64,000 nucleotides of DNA from Chryseobacterium sp. SNU WT5 (GTDB lineage Bacteria > Bacteroidota > Bacteroidia > Flavobacteriales > Weeksellaceae). The stretch spans positions 1,302,001 through 1,366,000 of the forward strand of contig NZ_CP041687.1 in NCBI RefSeq assembly GCF_007362475.1. Direction: 5' to 3'. Both the position numbers and the translations under genes were made by a program. Shown in pieces: positions 50,018 to 59,432 of this stretch (its first letter is position 1; every line of letters starts with the position of its first letter). The notes beneath the pieces were generated by a model, which searched no databases, was not told the origin of the DNA, and was given only the letters and a program-made list of their open reading frames with translations.

Positions 50018-50920
50018 TTATCTGATCGGGTGATACTGGTTGATTGCTGATTGCAAAGCTTCAATTCCTGTTTCTCTATATTTCTCTGTCGTGTCTGCAT
50101 GTTTGTGTCCAGCAAAATTTTGGACTTTTCGCAGGTTCTCGCCCTGGTCTAATTTCAGTTTTATAACACTTTGGCGGATTTTCACGCTTGTAATTTTCTT
50201 TGTAAACGACTTCTGATAAGTTGATATGAGATAATTAATATCATCATTTGTAATTCTACTTGCCAACTTGTTCAATAGAAAAAAAGAAGTTTTTTCTCTT
50301 TCCAATTCAATTCTATCTTCTTCTAAATATTGATAAAATAAGAGGATTTGGTCGGCTTTTAGATTTAAAATTCTTGCGTTGGTAATTCCTGTTTTTTGGA
50401 TGCTGATAGTGGCATTTTTGAGATTTAGGTCTTCTATTTTCAATCGCTCAATATCACTCACTAAAAGAGCTTGATTAACCAATAAGCTCATAATGATCTG
50501 ATTCCTTTTGGCAAGTATCGGATAACGTTCTTTTCGAGGTTCTAAGAGTTGTTGCAGTTCTTTTTCTGTAAGAAGTTCCTGCAATTGTATTGGATTTTCC
50601 TTGCCGTCTTTTATTTTGATATTTTGTGCAGGATTGTATTTTATTTGCGATGTTTCTACTAAATAATCGTAGTATTTTTTCAGGGCATAAATGGTTCTGT
50701 TGGTGCTTTGCGGATTGTAGTTTTTGCGCAGTAATTGTACATATTGCATTAAGTTTTGATAGTTCAGTTTTTCTGGGTTTTTATAGTTTTTTTTGAACTT
50801 TTCTATTTCATAAAGATAGTTTTTTATAGTTCCTGCAGATAAATTATTTTCTAAATATTCTTTGAGATTCTCCATGGATTCTTGTATAAATTTGAGTTGT
50901 TCCCAGACATTCATGGCCAA
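50018..50920 (-). CDS. Tyrosine recombinase Int1, copy 2
   Basis: Same protein as 6378-7280, including the missing box I arginine (QALLVSDIER). Here it is preceded by an intact Int2, overlapping by 77 bp, so the pair is expressed as a unit from one transcript. Confidence 0.85.
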   Translation of the reverse strand: MAMNVWEQLKFIQESMENLKEYLENNLSAGTIKNYLYEIEKFKKNYKNPEKLNYQNLMQYVQLLRKNYNPQSTNRTIYALKKYYDYLVETSQIKYNPAQNIKIKDGKENPIQLQELLTEKELQQLLEPRKERYPILAKRNQIIMSLLVNQALLVSDIERLKIEDLNLKNATISIQKTGITNARILNLKADQILLFYQYLEEDRIELEREKTSFFLLNKLASRITNDDINYLISTYQKSFTKKITSVKIRQSVIKLKLDQGENLRKVQNFAGHKHADTTEKYRETGIEALQSAINQYHPIR

Positions 50921-51716
50921 GAAAATCCCTTACTTTCTCCAGTTCCATTCCCTGTTCTAAAAGCTGTGTAGCAATAGTATGTCGCAGACAATGAAGCGTA
51001 AAGTTTTGATTTTCTAATCCTGCTTTTTTTAGGAGTTTTTTAAATTCTTCGTAGATTCTTTCAGCCGTGATATTGAGTAAATTTTCAGTTTCTACATTTC
51101 TATTTTGCCTCCCTAAAGTCGGCGAATCTCGTTCCTCGATTTCAGTTGAAAAAATAAAATCTTTAATATCTCTCTGAACCTGCTTTGTAAATGGGATCAC
51201 TCTTCTTTTTTTGCCTTTTCCTTTTTTGATATACAGCAGACAATTTTCTAGATCGATATCCTTTATCTTTAGTTCTGCGGCTTCATTCCGGCGCAATCCA
51301 CAACCGTAACATAAATGCAGGATAATGAGTTGTAAGGGACTGCTTTTTTCATATAATTTTGTTATTTCTTCCCGACTAAATATTTTCCTTTCTTCATACT
51401 TAGGGGATTTTATTTTCAGTTGGTAGGGATTGATTTTTATCTCTCCAATTCTCTGTAAATAATCAAAATAAAGTCTTATACTTCGCATTTTTCCTGCAAT
51501 AGAACTTTGGCTTAAATTGGATTTTGTAACCCGGCTTTTGGTGGTTTCTAAACTTTTGTGGTAGTCTAAAATATCCCTGGAAGTGATGTCTTCTTTTTCT
51601 TTTTTACAGTAATCTAAAAACCATCTAATCTGCTTGGGATAAGAGTTTACAACAGCTTCACAATAGCCTAAATTCTGTAATTCTATTCTAAATTTTAAGA
51701 TTGATTCTTCATTCAT
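50844..51716 (-). CDS. Tyrosine recombinase Int2, intact
   Basis: 290 residues. SAM-like N-terminal domain (about 1-90: FRIELQNLGYCEAVVNSYPK and on). Catalytic residues all present: Arg in GCGLRRNEAAELK, Lys in KGKGKKRRVIPF, His and Arg in LHCLRHTIATQLLE, His in FLGHECLGTTQIYTR with the Tyr nucleophile. XerC/D-like overall. It shows the empty prophage target site CTCGT at 51128-51132. Presumed to recombine the dif-like site downstream of Int1, alone or with Int1. Confidence 0.92.
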   Translation of the reverse strand: MNEESILKFRIELQNLGYCEAVVNSYPKQIRWFLDYCKKEKEDITSRDILDYHKSLETTKSRVTKSNLSQSSIAGKMRSIRLYFDYLQRIGEIKINPYQLKIKSPKYEERKIFSREEITKLYEKSSPLQLIILHLCYGCGLRRNEAAELKIKDIDLENCLLYIKKGKGKKRRVIPFTKQVQRDIKDFIFSTEIEERDSPTLGRQNRNVETENLLNITAERIYEEFKKLLKKAGLENQNFTLHCLRHTIATQLLEQGMELEKVRDFLGHECLGTTQIYTRIHGESQRIFRK

Positions 51717-51808
51717 TACTACACCTATGATTGGTTTGCTTACTCAATATATTCAGTTTTACCGAACGCTAAATAATTGTTGGTTGCTAATTGTTGGTTG
51801 TCAGCATT

Positions 51809-54193
51809 TTAAGCCATCGTAGGTTGTTCTTTAGCGCTCGGCTGGCTTCCGTTTAGTGTTCGCTTGTGTTCGGTAGCGTTCACACCTTGCAGGTGAGGCA
51901 ATTTTTTTAATTCTTCTATTTGTTTGCTAAATTCTTCTTTTAAATCCTTTCTAACTTTCTGGATATTATCACTGTAAGAGATTTTATATCTAAATCCTTT
52001 GTTGGCAAAACCGATTTGTTTTAAATATTCCAACCTTACCAGATCATTGAGATAAAACTGCAGTTGGGTTTTCTTAAATCCCGTCACTTCCATCGCATCA
52101 AACCTTGTAAAACTTTCTTCCTTAAAACTCTTCTTTAATTTCTCAAAAAACTGCCTCAAACTGCCGTCCAATTCATCAATCTTTAAAATAATACTCTCGA
52201 ATAATATCTCCACTGCATTCTCAATATCCTCGATTTCTGTAATTAAAAAACCGTTTTTAACTTCTCGCTGGAACTGATGGATTAATGTGATTTGCTTAAT
52301 GATACTTTGGAACATTTCATTTAAGCGCCTTTTATTTTTCACGTTATTCGGTAGTTTTATCTGTGTGGCGTAGGGATTTACAACCTCGTAATGCTTTAGA
52401 TTTCTGACGATTTTCTGTGTAAAACCAATCGCTTTTTCTTGGGTGTTTTTATCGATTTCTCCCGCATTCCTGCGGTTTTGGTAGGCGATTATTTTCTCTG
52501 TCTGTTCTTCGCTTTCATTAATGGCGACTATAAAACTGCGGTTCATATTGTCCTCATACATTTCGCCTTTTGTGGTGGCAGAAAGTGAGGAAAACTGTCC
52601 TTTCACGATTTTATGAGAAGATTTATTGTTTCCCTTTTTATCTTTAATGGTTACCGAACTTCTTAAAACTTGGTTACTGATAAATTCTCTTAAAGCATAC
52701 AAAGCATCTTCTTTTAAACCGTCCAGATCCTCGATGATGATTATCTTTTGGAATAAATCAAATTCTCCCCAATTGTACAGACTTGATTCGGTAATTCTTG
52801 TAAATCTTAAGACATCTTCCTGTGGCATTAAATCCGCTATTCTGCTGATGATATGGGTTTTTCCGCTTCCGCTGGATCCTTGCACAATTCCATGAAGCGG
52901 ACTTTTATTTAAATAACTGATCGTGATTAAAAACAATAATAACCGACTGTTTTCCTCGCCGATGATGCCGGCTTTTTCTATGAGTTTGTTGAGTTCCTGC
53001 AACAGGTTTTTTTGGCTTAAAAAGTCGATAGTGTTGCTCACTGGCTTTTCTGCTTTTTGGCTCACAGATCCCACGGATTCCACAGATTTATTTTCAGTTA
53101 TTTTTTCAGTTGAAAATAAAATAGTCCGCTTTTCTAAAAGTTCTAAAAATATTTCCTCGTTATGAAGTTGCAGGGTTTCGTTTACATCGTTGTTGGGTAA
53201 TTCTAAATTTGATGTTTTTATCTTTGGGATTTCCTCCTGCAGAACTTTTGCATATTTATTTACGGCTTCTTTTCCTGCGTCGTCCTGATCAAAACAAAAG
53301 ATAATTTCCTCCAGTTCTGGAAGTTCTTTGATAGATTTTAAGATTTCATCATTCAATCCGTTTGTTCCAAAACAACTTATAATTTCATAGTCCTTTTTTA
53401 TAGATTCAATTTGTAATAAACTTGCTCCATCAATAATGGCTTCCGTTAAAATAAGTTTTTTAGTTTCGGGTTTTGGATAACCTGGGTAAATCCCGCTTCG
53501 ATTTTTTAGATAATAATGTTTCGCTTTATCATCATTTAAAACACTTCTAAAATACAATCCTGTAACTTCATTCTTCTGATTTCTGAGCGCAAAACAGATG
53601 CACCATTTCCCAAAAGGACTAAATCCTTTTTCTCCGGTTCTGCTGTTGATTAGTCCTTTATCTAAAAGCAATCCTGTTTCTAATGCCTGTTTCAATAATT
53701 CCTCCGTTTTCCTTTCTCCATGGTGAAACTGACCAGAGTTGTAACCAATCTCTAAAATGGAATTGTCTAAATTCCTTTTTTCTAAATATTCCTTTGCAGG
53801 CTTGCTGTTGCTGATGGCATTCCTAAAATATTGGAACATATTTCCTAAAAACTGGCTTTGGGATAATTCCAGATTCTGGACTTTGGTTTTTACATTTCCA
53901 TTAATGGACAATGCAGGACTACTGTTCAAAAGCGTTTCTGCTTTTATTAATGCTTCGTGTTTGGATAGGCTTTCCTTGTACATTATAAAATCGATCACGT
54001 CTATACTCTTGCCGTGGGTTTTGCATTTGGAAGAAAAACAATAAGCCGTTTGGGTTTTGTAGTAAACCTGCATTGATGGTGTTTTATCCTCATGGAACGG
54101 ACAACACATTTTTGTGTTCTTGTCGGGTTTTAAGCCGTAATACTGCAGGATAGTGGATAAACTTAATTGTTCTTTTATCGCTGTAATCTCCAT
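51809..54193 (-). CDS. CHC2-primase/Toprim/AAA protein, copy 2
   Basis: Same protein as 44046-46430 (ATG at 54193), with CHC2 zinc site, Toprim and Walker motifs intact. About 90 bp separates it from Int2, holding a repeated ATTGTTGGTTG. The two copies would double the dose of any replication function. Confidence 0.8.
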   Translation of the reverse strand: MEITAIKEQLSLSTILQYYGLKPDKNTKMCCPFHEDKTPSMQVYYKTQTAYCFSSKCKTHGKSIDVIDFIMYKESLSKHEALIKAETLLNSSPALSINGNVKTKVQNLELSQSQFLGNMFQYFRNAISNSKPAKEYLEKRNLDNSILEIGYNSGQFHHGERKTEELLKQALETGLLLDKGLINSRTGEKGFSPFGKWCICFALRNQKNEVTGLYFRSVLNDDKAKHYYLKNRSGIYPGYPKPETKKLILTEAIIDGASLLQIESIKKDYEIISCFGTNGLNDEILKSIKELPELEEIIFCFDQDDAGKEAVNKYAKVLQEEIPKIKTSNLELPNNDVNETLQLHNEEIFLELLEKRTILFSTEKITENKSVESVGSVSQKAEKPVSNTIDFLSQKNLLQELNKLIEKAGIIGEENSRLLLFLITISYLNKSPLHGIVQGSSGSGKTHIISRIADLMPQEDVLRFTRITESSLYNWGEFDLFQKIIIIEDLDGLKEDALYALREFISNQVLRSSVTIKDKKGNNKSSHKIVKGQFSSLSATTKGEMYEDNMNRSFIVAINESEEQTEKIIAYQNRRNAGEIDKNTQEKAIGFTQKIVRNLKHYEVVNPYATQIKLPNNVKNKRRLNEMFQSIIKQITLIHQFQREVKNGFLITEIEDIENAVEILFESIILKIDELDGSLRQFFEKLKKSFKEESFTRFDAMEVTGFKKTQLQFYLNDLVRLEYLKQIGFANKGFRYKISYSDNIQKVRKDLKEEFSKQIEELKKLPHLQGVNATEHKRTLNGSQPSAKEQPTMA

Positions 54194-54341
54194 AAACAAT
54201 GGTTTATAATTATTTTTAGTCTTTTTGACTATTGCAAAGTTATAAAATAATTAATTATTTGACAATTATAAAAGGTCAAAAAGTTTATATATTGGATTTA
54301 AATATACTAATTGACTATATTTGCTTTATAAACTTTGAGTT

Positions 54342-54707
54342 ATGCAAATAGGATTGAACATTAAAAAAATCAGAGAGCAGAAAGGATTGCTCCAAAAGGA
54401 AATTGCTTTAGCAGCGGGTTTACATCCTGCTAATTACAATAAAACAGAAAAAGGCGAACGTGAGCTTTCCATTGATGCATTAAATAAAATTGCCCAACTT
54501 TTCGGAATGACTATAGACCAGATTATTAATTACGAGGGCAATATTCCGACTGAAGTGACCATTGAAAATAAAAATATTAATGAAAAACTTTTATTGATAG
54601 AACAACTGGAAGACGAGGACAAAAACGCAATCTACCGCATTATTGACGGGATGCTTACCAAATCTAAATTCAAAGATTTTTTTAATAAAAACGTTGCAGC
54701 ACTATAA
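54342..54707 (+). CDS. XRE-family regulator, copy 2
   Basis: Same as 46579-46944, with the same divergent promoter and operator at 54221-54323. Either copy can repress both modules. Confidence 0.85.
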   Translation: MQIGLNIKKIREQKGLLQKEIALAAGLHPANYNKTEKGERELSIDALNKIAQLFGMTIDQIINYEGNIPTEVTIENKNINEKLLLIEQLEDEDKNAIYRIIDGMLTKSKFKDFFNKNVAAL

Positions 54708-54720
54708 AATTTAAAATATT

Positions 54721-54951
54721 ATGCAAACACAAAATATCGTGATTTTTGAACCCGATACTTCTGAAGAAGTTAATGCTTTAAAAGCCTTTGGAAAAGCCTT
54801 AAAATTAAAGTTCAAAATCTCACAAAGCAATATAAATACTGATAAAAAAGCCATTATTGACAACATCACAAAGGGTTTAATTGAAGTAAACCAAATAGAA
54901 AAAGGCGAGAAAAAAGGAACTTCTTTAAAAAGTTTCCTCAATGAGTTATGA
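54721..54951 (+). CDS. Antitoxin, copy 2
   Basis: Same as 46958-47188, 11-bp overlap with the toxin gene retained. Confidence 0.7.
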   Translation: MQTQNIVIFEPDTSEEVNALKAFGKALKLKFKISQSNINTDKKAIIDNITKGLIEVNQIEKGEKKGTSLKSFLNEL

Positions 54952-55273
54952 TCTAATTCTTACCGATAATTTTAAAAAGGAAGCCAAAAAATTATTAAAA
55001 AAATATGCCTCCTTAAAATCTGAACTCGCAGAACTGGGTGAACTTTTACAGGAAGACCCAACACTTGGAACCTCCCTTGGAAACGAAATTTTTAAAATCC
55101 GTCTCGCCGTGGCTTCTAAAAACAAAGGCAAATCCGGCGGGATGAGAGTGATGTATCTCGCACGTATCATTAACCAAAAAATATATCTTTTCTCTATTTT
55201 TGACAAATCTCAACAGGATAGTATCTCACAGAAAGAGATTACAGAAATTCTGAAAAATGAAAATCTTTTATAA
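54941..55273 (+). CDS. RelE/ParE-type toxin, copy 2
   Basis: Same as 47178-47510, followed by the same terminator at 55277-55308. Confidence 0.82.
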   Translation: MSYDLILTDNFKKEAKKLLKKYASLKSELAELGELLQEDPTLGTSLGNEIFKIRLAVASKNKGKSGGMRVMYLARIINQKIYLFSIFDKSQQDSISQKEITEILKNENLL

Positions 55274-55365
55274 GCCAAAAGCCAACTCCTAAAAGTTGGC
55301 TTTTGTTTATTAATACCTCAAAGTGAGGACACTTTGCGGAGCGGGGGTCGATGGGATTTTAGTTA

Positions 55366-55800
55366 TTATTTAGAGAAAGTCGCTTTCCATTCTTTATAGC
55401 GCTTGTCTATTATAGGCTTTATCTTATCATAATTTGACCAAGTATCATCTACTTGATATAAATTATTATAATTATTAAAAGCTTTCTCATAATCTAAAAT
55501 ATAATCACCATATTCCTGATTTGCATAATAGTATTTAGCAAATTTATTCCCTTCTTCATTCAAATCTTCATCCCAGAACTTACTGTCACATTCTTTTATT
55601 AAAAAATCTCGTCCTGTAATTTTTCTATTCTTAACTTTTTCTAAGGATTCTTTAGAATCTTGTAGATGAAGTTCTCCAATTAAATTATTTTGAATAGTCC
55701 ATGTTATAAACATTCCTATATGTGTTCCTCCATTTTTGAACTCTAAACTCCTAGGAAAATTATCGCCCGATGAATGCCAATCTATTCTGTCGTATGTCAT
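55366..55800 (-). CDS. Candidate immunity protein, copy 2
   Basis: Same as 47603-48037. This copy directly follows the full-length RHS gene (10-bp gap) and would be co-transcribed with the active toxin. Confidence 0.75.
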   Translation of the reverse strand: MTYDRIDWHSSGDNFPRSLEFKNGGTHIGMFITWTIQNNLIGELHLQDSKESLEKVKNRKITGRDFLIKECDSKFWDEDLNEEGNKFAKYYYANQEYGDYILDYEKAFNNYNNLYQVDDTWSNYDKIKPIIDKRYKEWKATFSK

Positions 55801-55810
55801 TTTATTTTTA

Positions 55811-58800
55811 TTATGGTCTAACTACTTGAACAGGAGTGGGTGGAATTGTAGTACCGTTAGGTAATCCTATTCCAGCTCCATTATTTCCTACTACTGTTCC
55901 TCCTGTTTGTTGGATTTGAGGAAATGCCGTTTTTTGATTTGGTGTGAGCGGTGCTGTTGCTGATGATTTACATTCAATACAATTAATATTTCCTTGTCCA
56001 TTTTTAGTAACAAAATCTAATCTTGTTTTTGTTCCGTCAGCAGCTTTGACAGTTACTTGTTCTGCAACTTGACTTCCAGTAGATTCAAGTTTTGTTTTTG
56101 TCGTCTTTTCAAAATCTGCTCCTCGTTGACGGTTTGCACTTAACACACTTGCTTTTGAGGAAGTAGTAGCTTCGGTAGCTGCTTCTCCATTAGAGAATAA
56201 AGATTTTATAGGATTAATAACATTTCTTGATAACCAACTACTACCTTTCGTTATCATTACCTCAGAAATATTGATAATTGGTGTATAAAATTCACCAAAA
56301 ACATCCAATCTACTTCTATCCTCTAAATCCTGAACTTGTCCATTTATACTTACAACAGGATGACTCATATTGCCATCCATAAAAGAAACATTGATATTGT
56401 CATTCAGTAGGCCGGTATACATATTCTGACCTGTCATCTCTAAAGCATTCTCCCAATAACCTCTATAATTAGCCCAATCTTCTGCTGTTTTACAACTTGG
56501 GCAATAAACTTCGTTTCCGTCTGGATCAATAAATTTTATAGGATTATTGAGAGCATAATTATATGGAGATTCTGTAGTGTATTTTTCCGCTTTATTATCA
56601 ATTACGCCCCATCTTCCGATATCCGGCATATACATCCTTGCGCCATAATCGTACATTCCGGTCTCTTGGAGTTCCTTCCCATTATACTTGTAATTCTTAA
56701 GTGCCCTATTGCCGGCAGTTATATTGGCACCTGGATTATTGTGCTTCAGGCCAAACGGGAAGTAGTCATTTTTATCTATTATGTCAAGAGCTTGCGTGAA
56801 CTGGTTTTTGGCATAACTCAGTCGCGTGTTGCCCAGATGATCTTTGTACTGGTAAATATACCTCTTTTCTGTGAAATCATAAAATCCTTCGGAAGTGGGC
56901 ACAAACTGTAAGACCGCTTGTCCACCATTTCCTTTAGCCAAATCCTCAGACGTTTCTCCAGACTTTTCATTAAACGCCATTCTCATCTCCTGGTCGGGAG
57001 GTGAATGCGGCCGTATAACTGTAGTGGCCAAATATTGAAATCCATCCAAATAATCGGTTTGATCAGTCGTAATAACGTCCCCTAGTATACCCCCCACTAT
57101 CGTGGTAGCCTCTTTATATACTTTTGTTCCATCCGCGCGATAGACCGTGTTAACTTCCATTCGCTCTACTTCTTGGATAACTTGAACCTGCGTAGGTAAG
57201 TTTAAAATATTATACACTATTGCAGTAATACCTTTATCAACCATGTTTTCCATGTTGCCATTGACATCGTAGCCAATGGTCCCTCCATATCCCTGATAAC
57301 CTTCAGGATTGTTGGTCTTATCCTTAATAGCCAGCGCTCTGTTTCCCTCATAGCTATAGTTTAAATCATCGATCATATAAGGCGCTGTATACTGCTGATA
57401 GGAAAACCGCTTCAAATTATCGATATTGCCATTAGCATCATATTTTAACAGTTCATTATATTCTCCAGTAAAATCATACTGAGTCCCTGCCTGCTTATAA
57501 TAAAATCCCGCCAACAGTCTGTTCACTGAATCATAAACATAAGCATACTTTTTTGCTTCCGCATTAGGAACATCATTGTACTTCCAGGTTACGGTAGCAA
57601 TGTTACCATTAAACTTTTCTGCCACGGATAGTGACTGGTCCGCTAAATAAGGTGTCTTTACTAATTTTTCCAAATTCTCATTGTACCCAATTTTATAATT
57701 GAACAGTTTGCCAAGTTGGAAAGTGTTGTCATCATTCACATTGACACCTGTCAACCATCCCCGGATATTATAACGATAGTAAATTTCCTGTAGCGGTGCA
57801 GCAGTACTGGTGCCCCCTACTTTTTTCTTCTCTAACTGTCCAATCTCATTGTACGTATTCTGCGCAAGAATTTCTTCTGGTTGGCTGTTCACTTGATGCT
57901 TGTGACCCAACAGTCTGTTTTGTGCGTCGTACGTGAAGGTCTCTTTGATAAGTGTTTCAGCCGCACCAGCATTCCGTTTATGATAGGTAACGTTTTGCTG
58001 AGGGACGCCCACAAAATCGAGTAAAGTTTCTGTTTTTGTATAACCTCCCAGATGATTAATAGAATGTGTGCCAATTGCTCTTCCTTTCGTATCGTACCAG
58101 GTGAAGTTTTTCGTCCACTCATTAGTTTTCAGATTTTTTACAAAACCTGCGGTCGGCAAACTCTTGGTGCTGACAATCGCTGTAGTCGAGCTTTGCAGAA
58201 GAACGGGCTGTCCCAAAATACTTGTGGGCAAGGCTGGACTTCCTGCGGGATAGGTATCATAATAATTTACAGAAAGTAGTTCAATAATACTGTTAGGATA
58301 ATTATTTGCGGAATTACTATCATAATATACCCCAAGGCCGGAGGCGTTAAAACCTATTGCTGAAGTTCGCATTACGTTGTTACTTCCTTTCCCATCCAAA
58401 GCTGTCTGTTCCAGTTCGCGGGAGGATCCTGTAGTAATTCCCGTATATGCCACTCTGGAAAAAAGATCATATTTGGTAAAAAGCCACTGCATATCTAATC
58501 TCATTTTCGCGTCCTGTGCCATTACCAAGCGGTCCTGACGGTCATACACCATATACTCCCAGCCTTTACCCGGCAGTTTTTTTTCTGCCAGTCTTCCTCT
58601 GCCGTCGTAGCGATACTGATAGCAAAGATCATTTAATATATGATCCGAGATTGCCTGTGGAGCTGCTTTAGGAGGAATTACAAAAGCCAGCTGGTTATAT
58701 TCATTATACACATAATAAGTGTCTATATTGCTACTGCCATTATTTTTTCGGACCAACAGCGTTTGCCCCTGGCCGTTCTTAAATTCAATACTGATATTGC

Positions 58801-59428
58801 CGTCTTCATCTGTAACACTGTTTTTATAAAGTTGTGAGGCTCCAAAATCGCCGGACTGAGTAAGTACCGAAACGCTTACACCACTACTCCATGTAGTTGC
58901 TGTAGTGAATTTCTTTACTTCTGCCACAACATTGGTTTCATAGCCAAACTTAACGGGATGAACAGACCAATCATTTCCAACCTGAGTTTGCTGCAGGATT
59001 CGATCTAAAGGAGAGTTTTCTAAAACTTTTTCAGTATAGATCTTTTCTCCGCTATAACCAGGAAAGGCCGCGGTATTACCCGTAGGATTAGGTTGGTAGA
59101 TCGCTCCATTAGTACTGGAAGATTGTGGAATCGGTAAATAATCCCGAACCTGCCGACCAAAATTATCGTATACAACAGGCGTTACAAAGTCGTTACCCAA
59201 AGGTGAGGCCTTTATAAGCACATTTTGTTTGGGCCTGCCCAATCCATCATAATAAGTAGCCGACGAGGACTGCTTGGCGACGGTACTGCTTGCCGTAACT
59301 GCTTCCAAATAGGTTCTGGTAAAAACATAATTCTCATTAGTAGACAGTCCTGTTGCCGGGCTTTTTACCTGAGCCAGGATAAATCCGGACAGCATTACCA
59401 AACCAAAAAGGGTTAAAGTTTTTTTCAT
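55811..59428 (-). CDS. Full-length RHS toxin with PD-(D/E)XK nuclease tip
   Basis: 1,205 residues. Signal peptide MKKTLTLFGLVMLSGFILAQ. N-terminal DUF6443-like region (YVFTRTYLEAVTASSTVAKQ, then TYYDGLGRPKQNVLIKASPL). YD repeats through the middle (e.g. YDGRGRLAEKKLPGKGWEYM, FTYDAQNRLLGHKHQV). Core end YKDHLGNTRLSYAKN to [14 protein letters not shown] at about 970. The tip of about 230 residues has LDFVTKN and IECKSS (PD-(D/E)XK nuclease). The RHS core forms a shell around the tip until delivery. It is the only complete RHS in the window and lies last in a three-gene operon, followed by its immunity gene. Confidence 0.9.
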   Translation of the reverse strand: MKKTLTLFGLVMLSGFILAQVKSPATGLSTNENYVFTRTYLEAVTASSTVAKQSSSATYYDGLGRPKQNVLIKASPLGNDFVTPVVYDNFGRQVRDYLPIPQSSSTNGAIYQPNPTGNTAAFPGYSGEKIYTEKVLENSPLDRILQQTQVGNDWSVHPVKFGYETNVVAEVKKFTTATTWSSGVSVSVLTQSGDFGASQLYKNSVTDEDGNISIEFKNGQGQTLLVRKNNGSSNIDTYYVYNEYNQLAFVIPPKAAPQAISDHILNDLCYQYRYDGRGRLAEKKLPGKGWEYMVYDRQDRLVMAQDAKMRLDMQWLFTKYDLFSRVAYTGITTGSSRELEQTALDGKGSNNVMRTSAIGFNASGLGVYYDSNSANNYPNSIIELLSVNYYDTYPAGSPALPTSILGQPVLLQSSTTAIVSTKSLPTAGFVKNLKTNEWTKNFTWYDTKGRAIGTHSINHLGGYTKTETLLDFVGVPQQNVTYHKRNAGAAETLIKETFTYDAQNRLLGHKHQVNSQPEEILAQNTYNEIGQLEKKKVGGTSTAAPLQEIYYRYNIRGWLTGVNVNDDNTFQLGKLFNYKIGYNENLEKLVKTPYLADQSLSVAEKFNGNIATVTWKYNDVPNAEAKKYAYVYDSVNRLLAGFYYKQAGTQYDFTGEYNELLKYDANGNIDNLKRFSYQQYTAPYMIDDLNYSYEGNRALAIKDKTNNPEGYQGYGGTIGYDVNGNMENMVDKGITAIVYNILNLPTQVQVIQEVERMEVNTVYRADGTKVYKEATTIVGGILGDVITTDQTDYLDGFQYLATTVIRPHSPPDQEMRMAFNEKSGETSEDLAKGNGGQAVLQFVPTSEGFYDFTEKRYIYQYKDHLGNTRLSYAKNQFTQALDIIDKNDYFPFGLKHNNPGANITAGNRALKNYKYNGKELQETGMYDYGARMYMPDIGRWGVIDNKAEKYTTESPYNYALNNPIKFIDPDGNEVYCPSCKTAEDWANYRGYWENALEMTGQNMYTGLLNDNINVSFMDGNMSHPVVSINGQVQDLEDRSRLDVFGEFYTPIINISEVMITKGSSWLSRNVINPIKSLFSNGEAATEATTSSKASVLSANRQRGADFEKTTKTKLESTGSQVAEQVTVKAADGTKTRLDFVTKNGQGNINCIECKSSATAPLTPNQKTAFPQIQQTGGTVVGNNGAGIGLPNGTTIPPTPVQVVRP

Positions 59429-59432
59429 AGGA

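Larger units (their letters stand above)
48922..56692. repeat. Unit 2 of the tandem duplication (intact)
   Basis: Uninterrupted copy of the 7,763-bp unit plus the shared 8-bp boundary. Contains every gene of unit 1, with Int2 whole. It joins the full-length RHS gene at its right end. No sequence difference from unit 1 was noticed, implying a very recent event. Confidence 0.93.

Noticed and set aside
48922-56692. The duplication as a plain assembly error
   Set aside because: Unit 1 carries a unique prophage with a target duplication, and the junction at 48922-48930 is a hybrid not found elsewhere. An artefact remains possible because no sequence difference between the units was noticed, so it is listed as a check rather than assumed.
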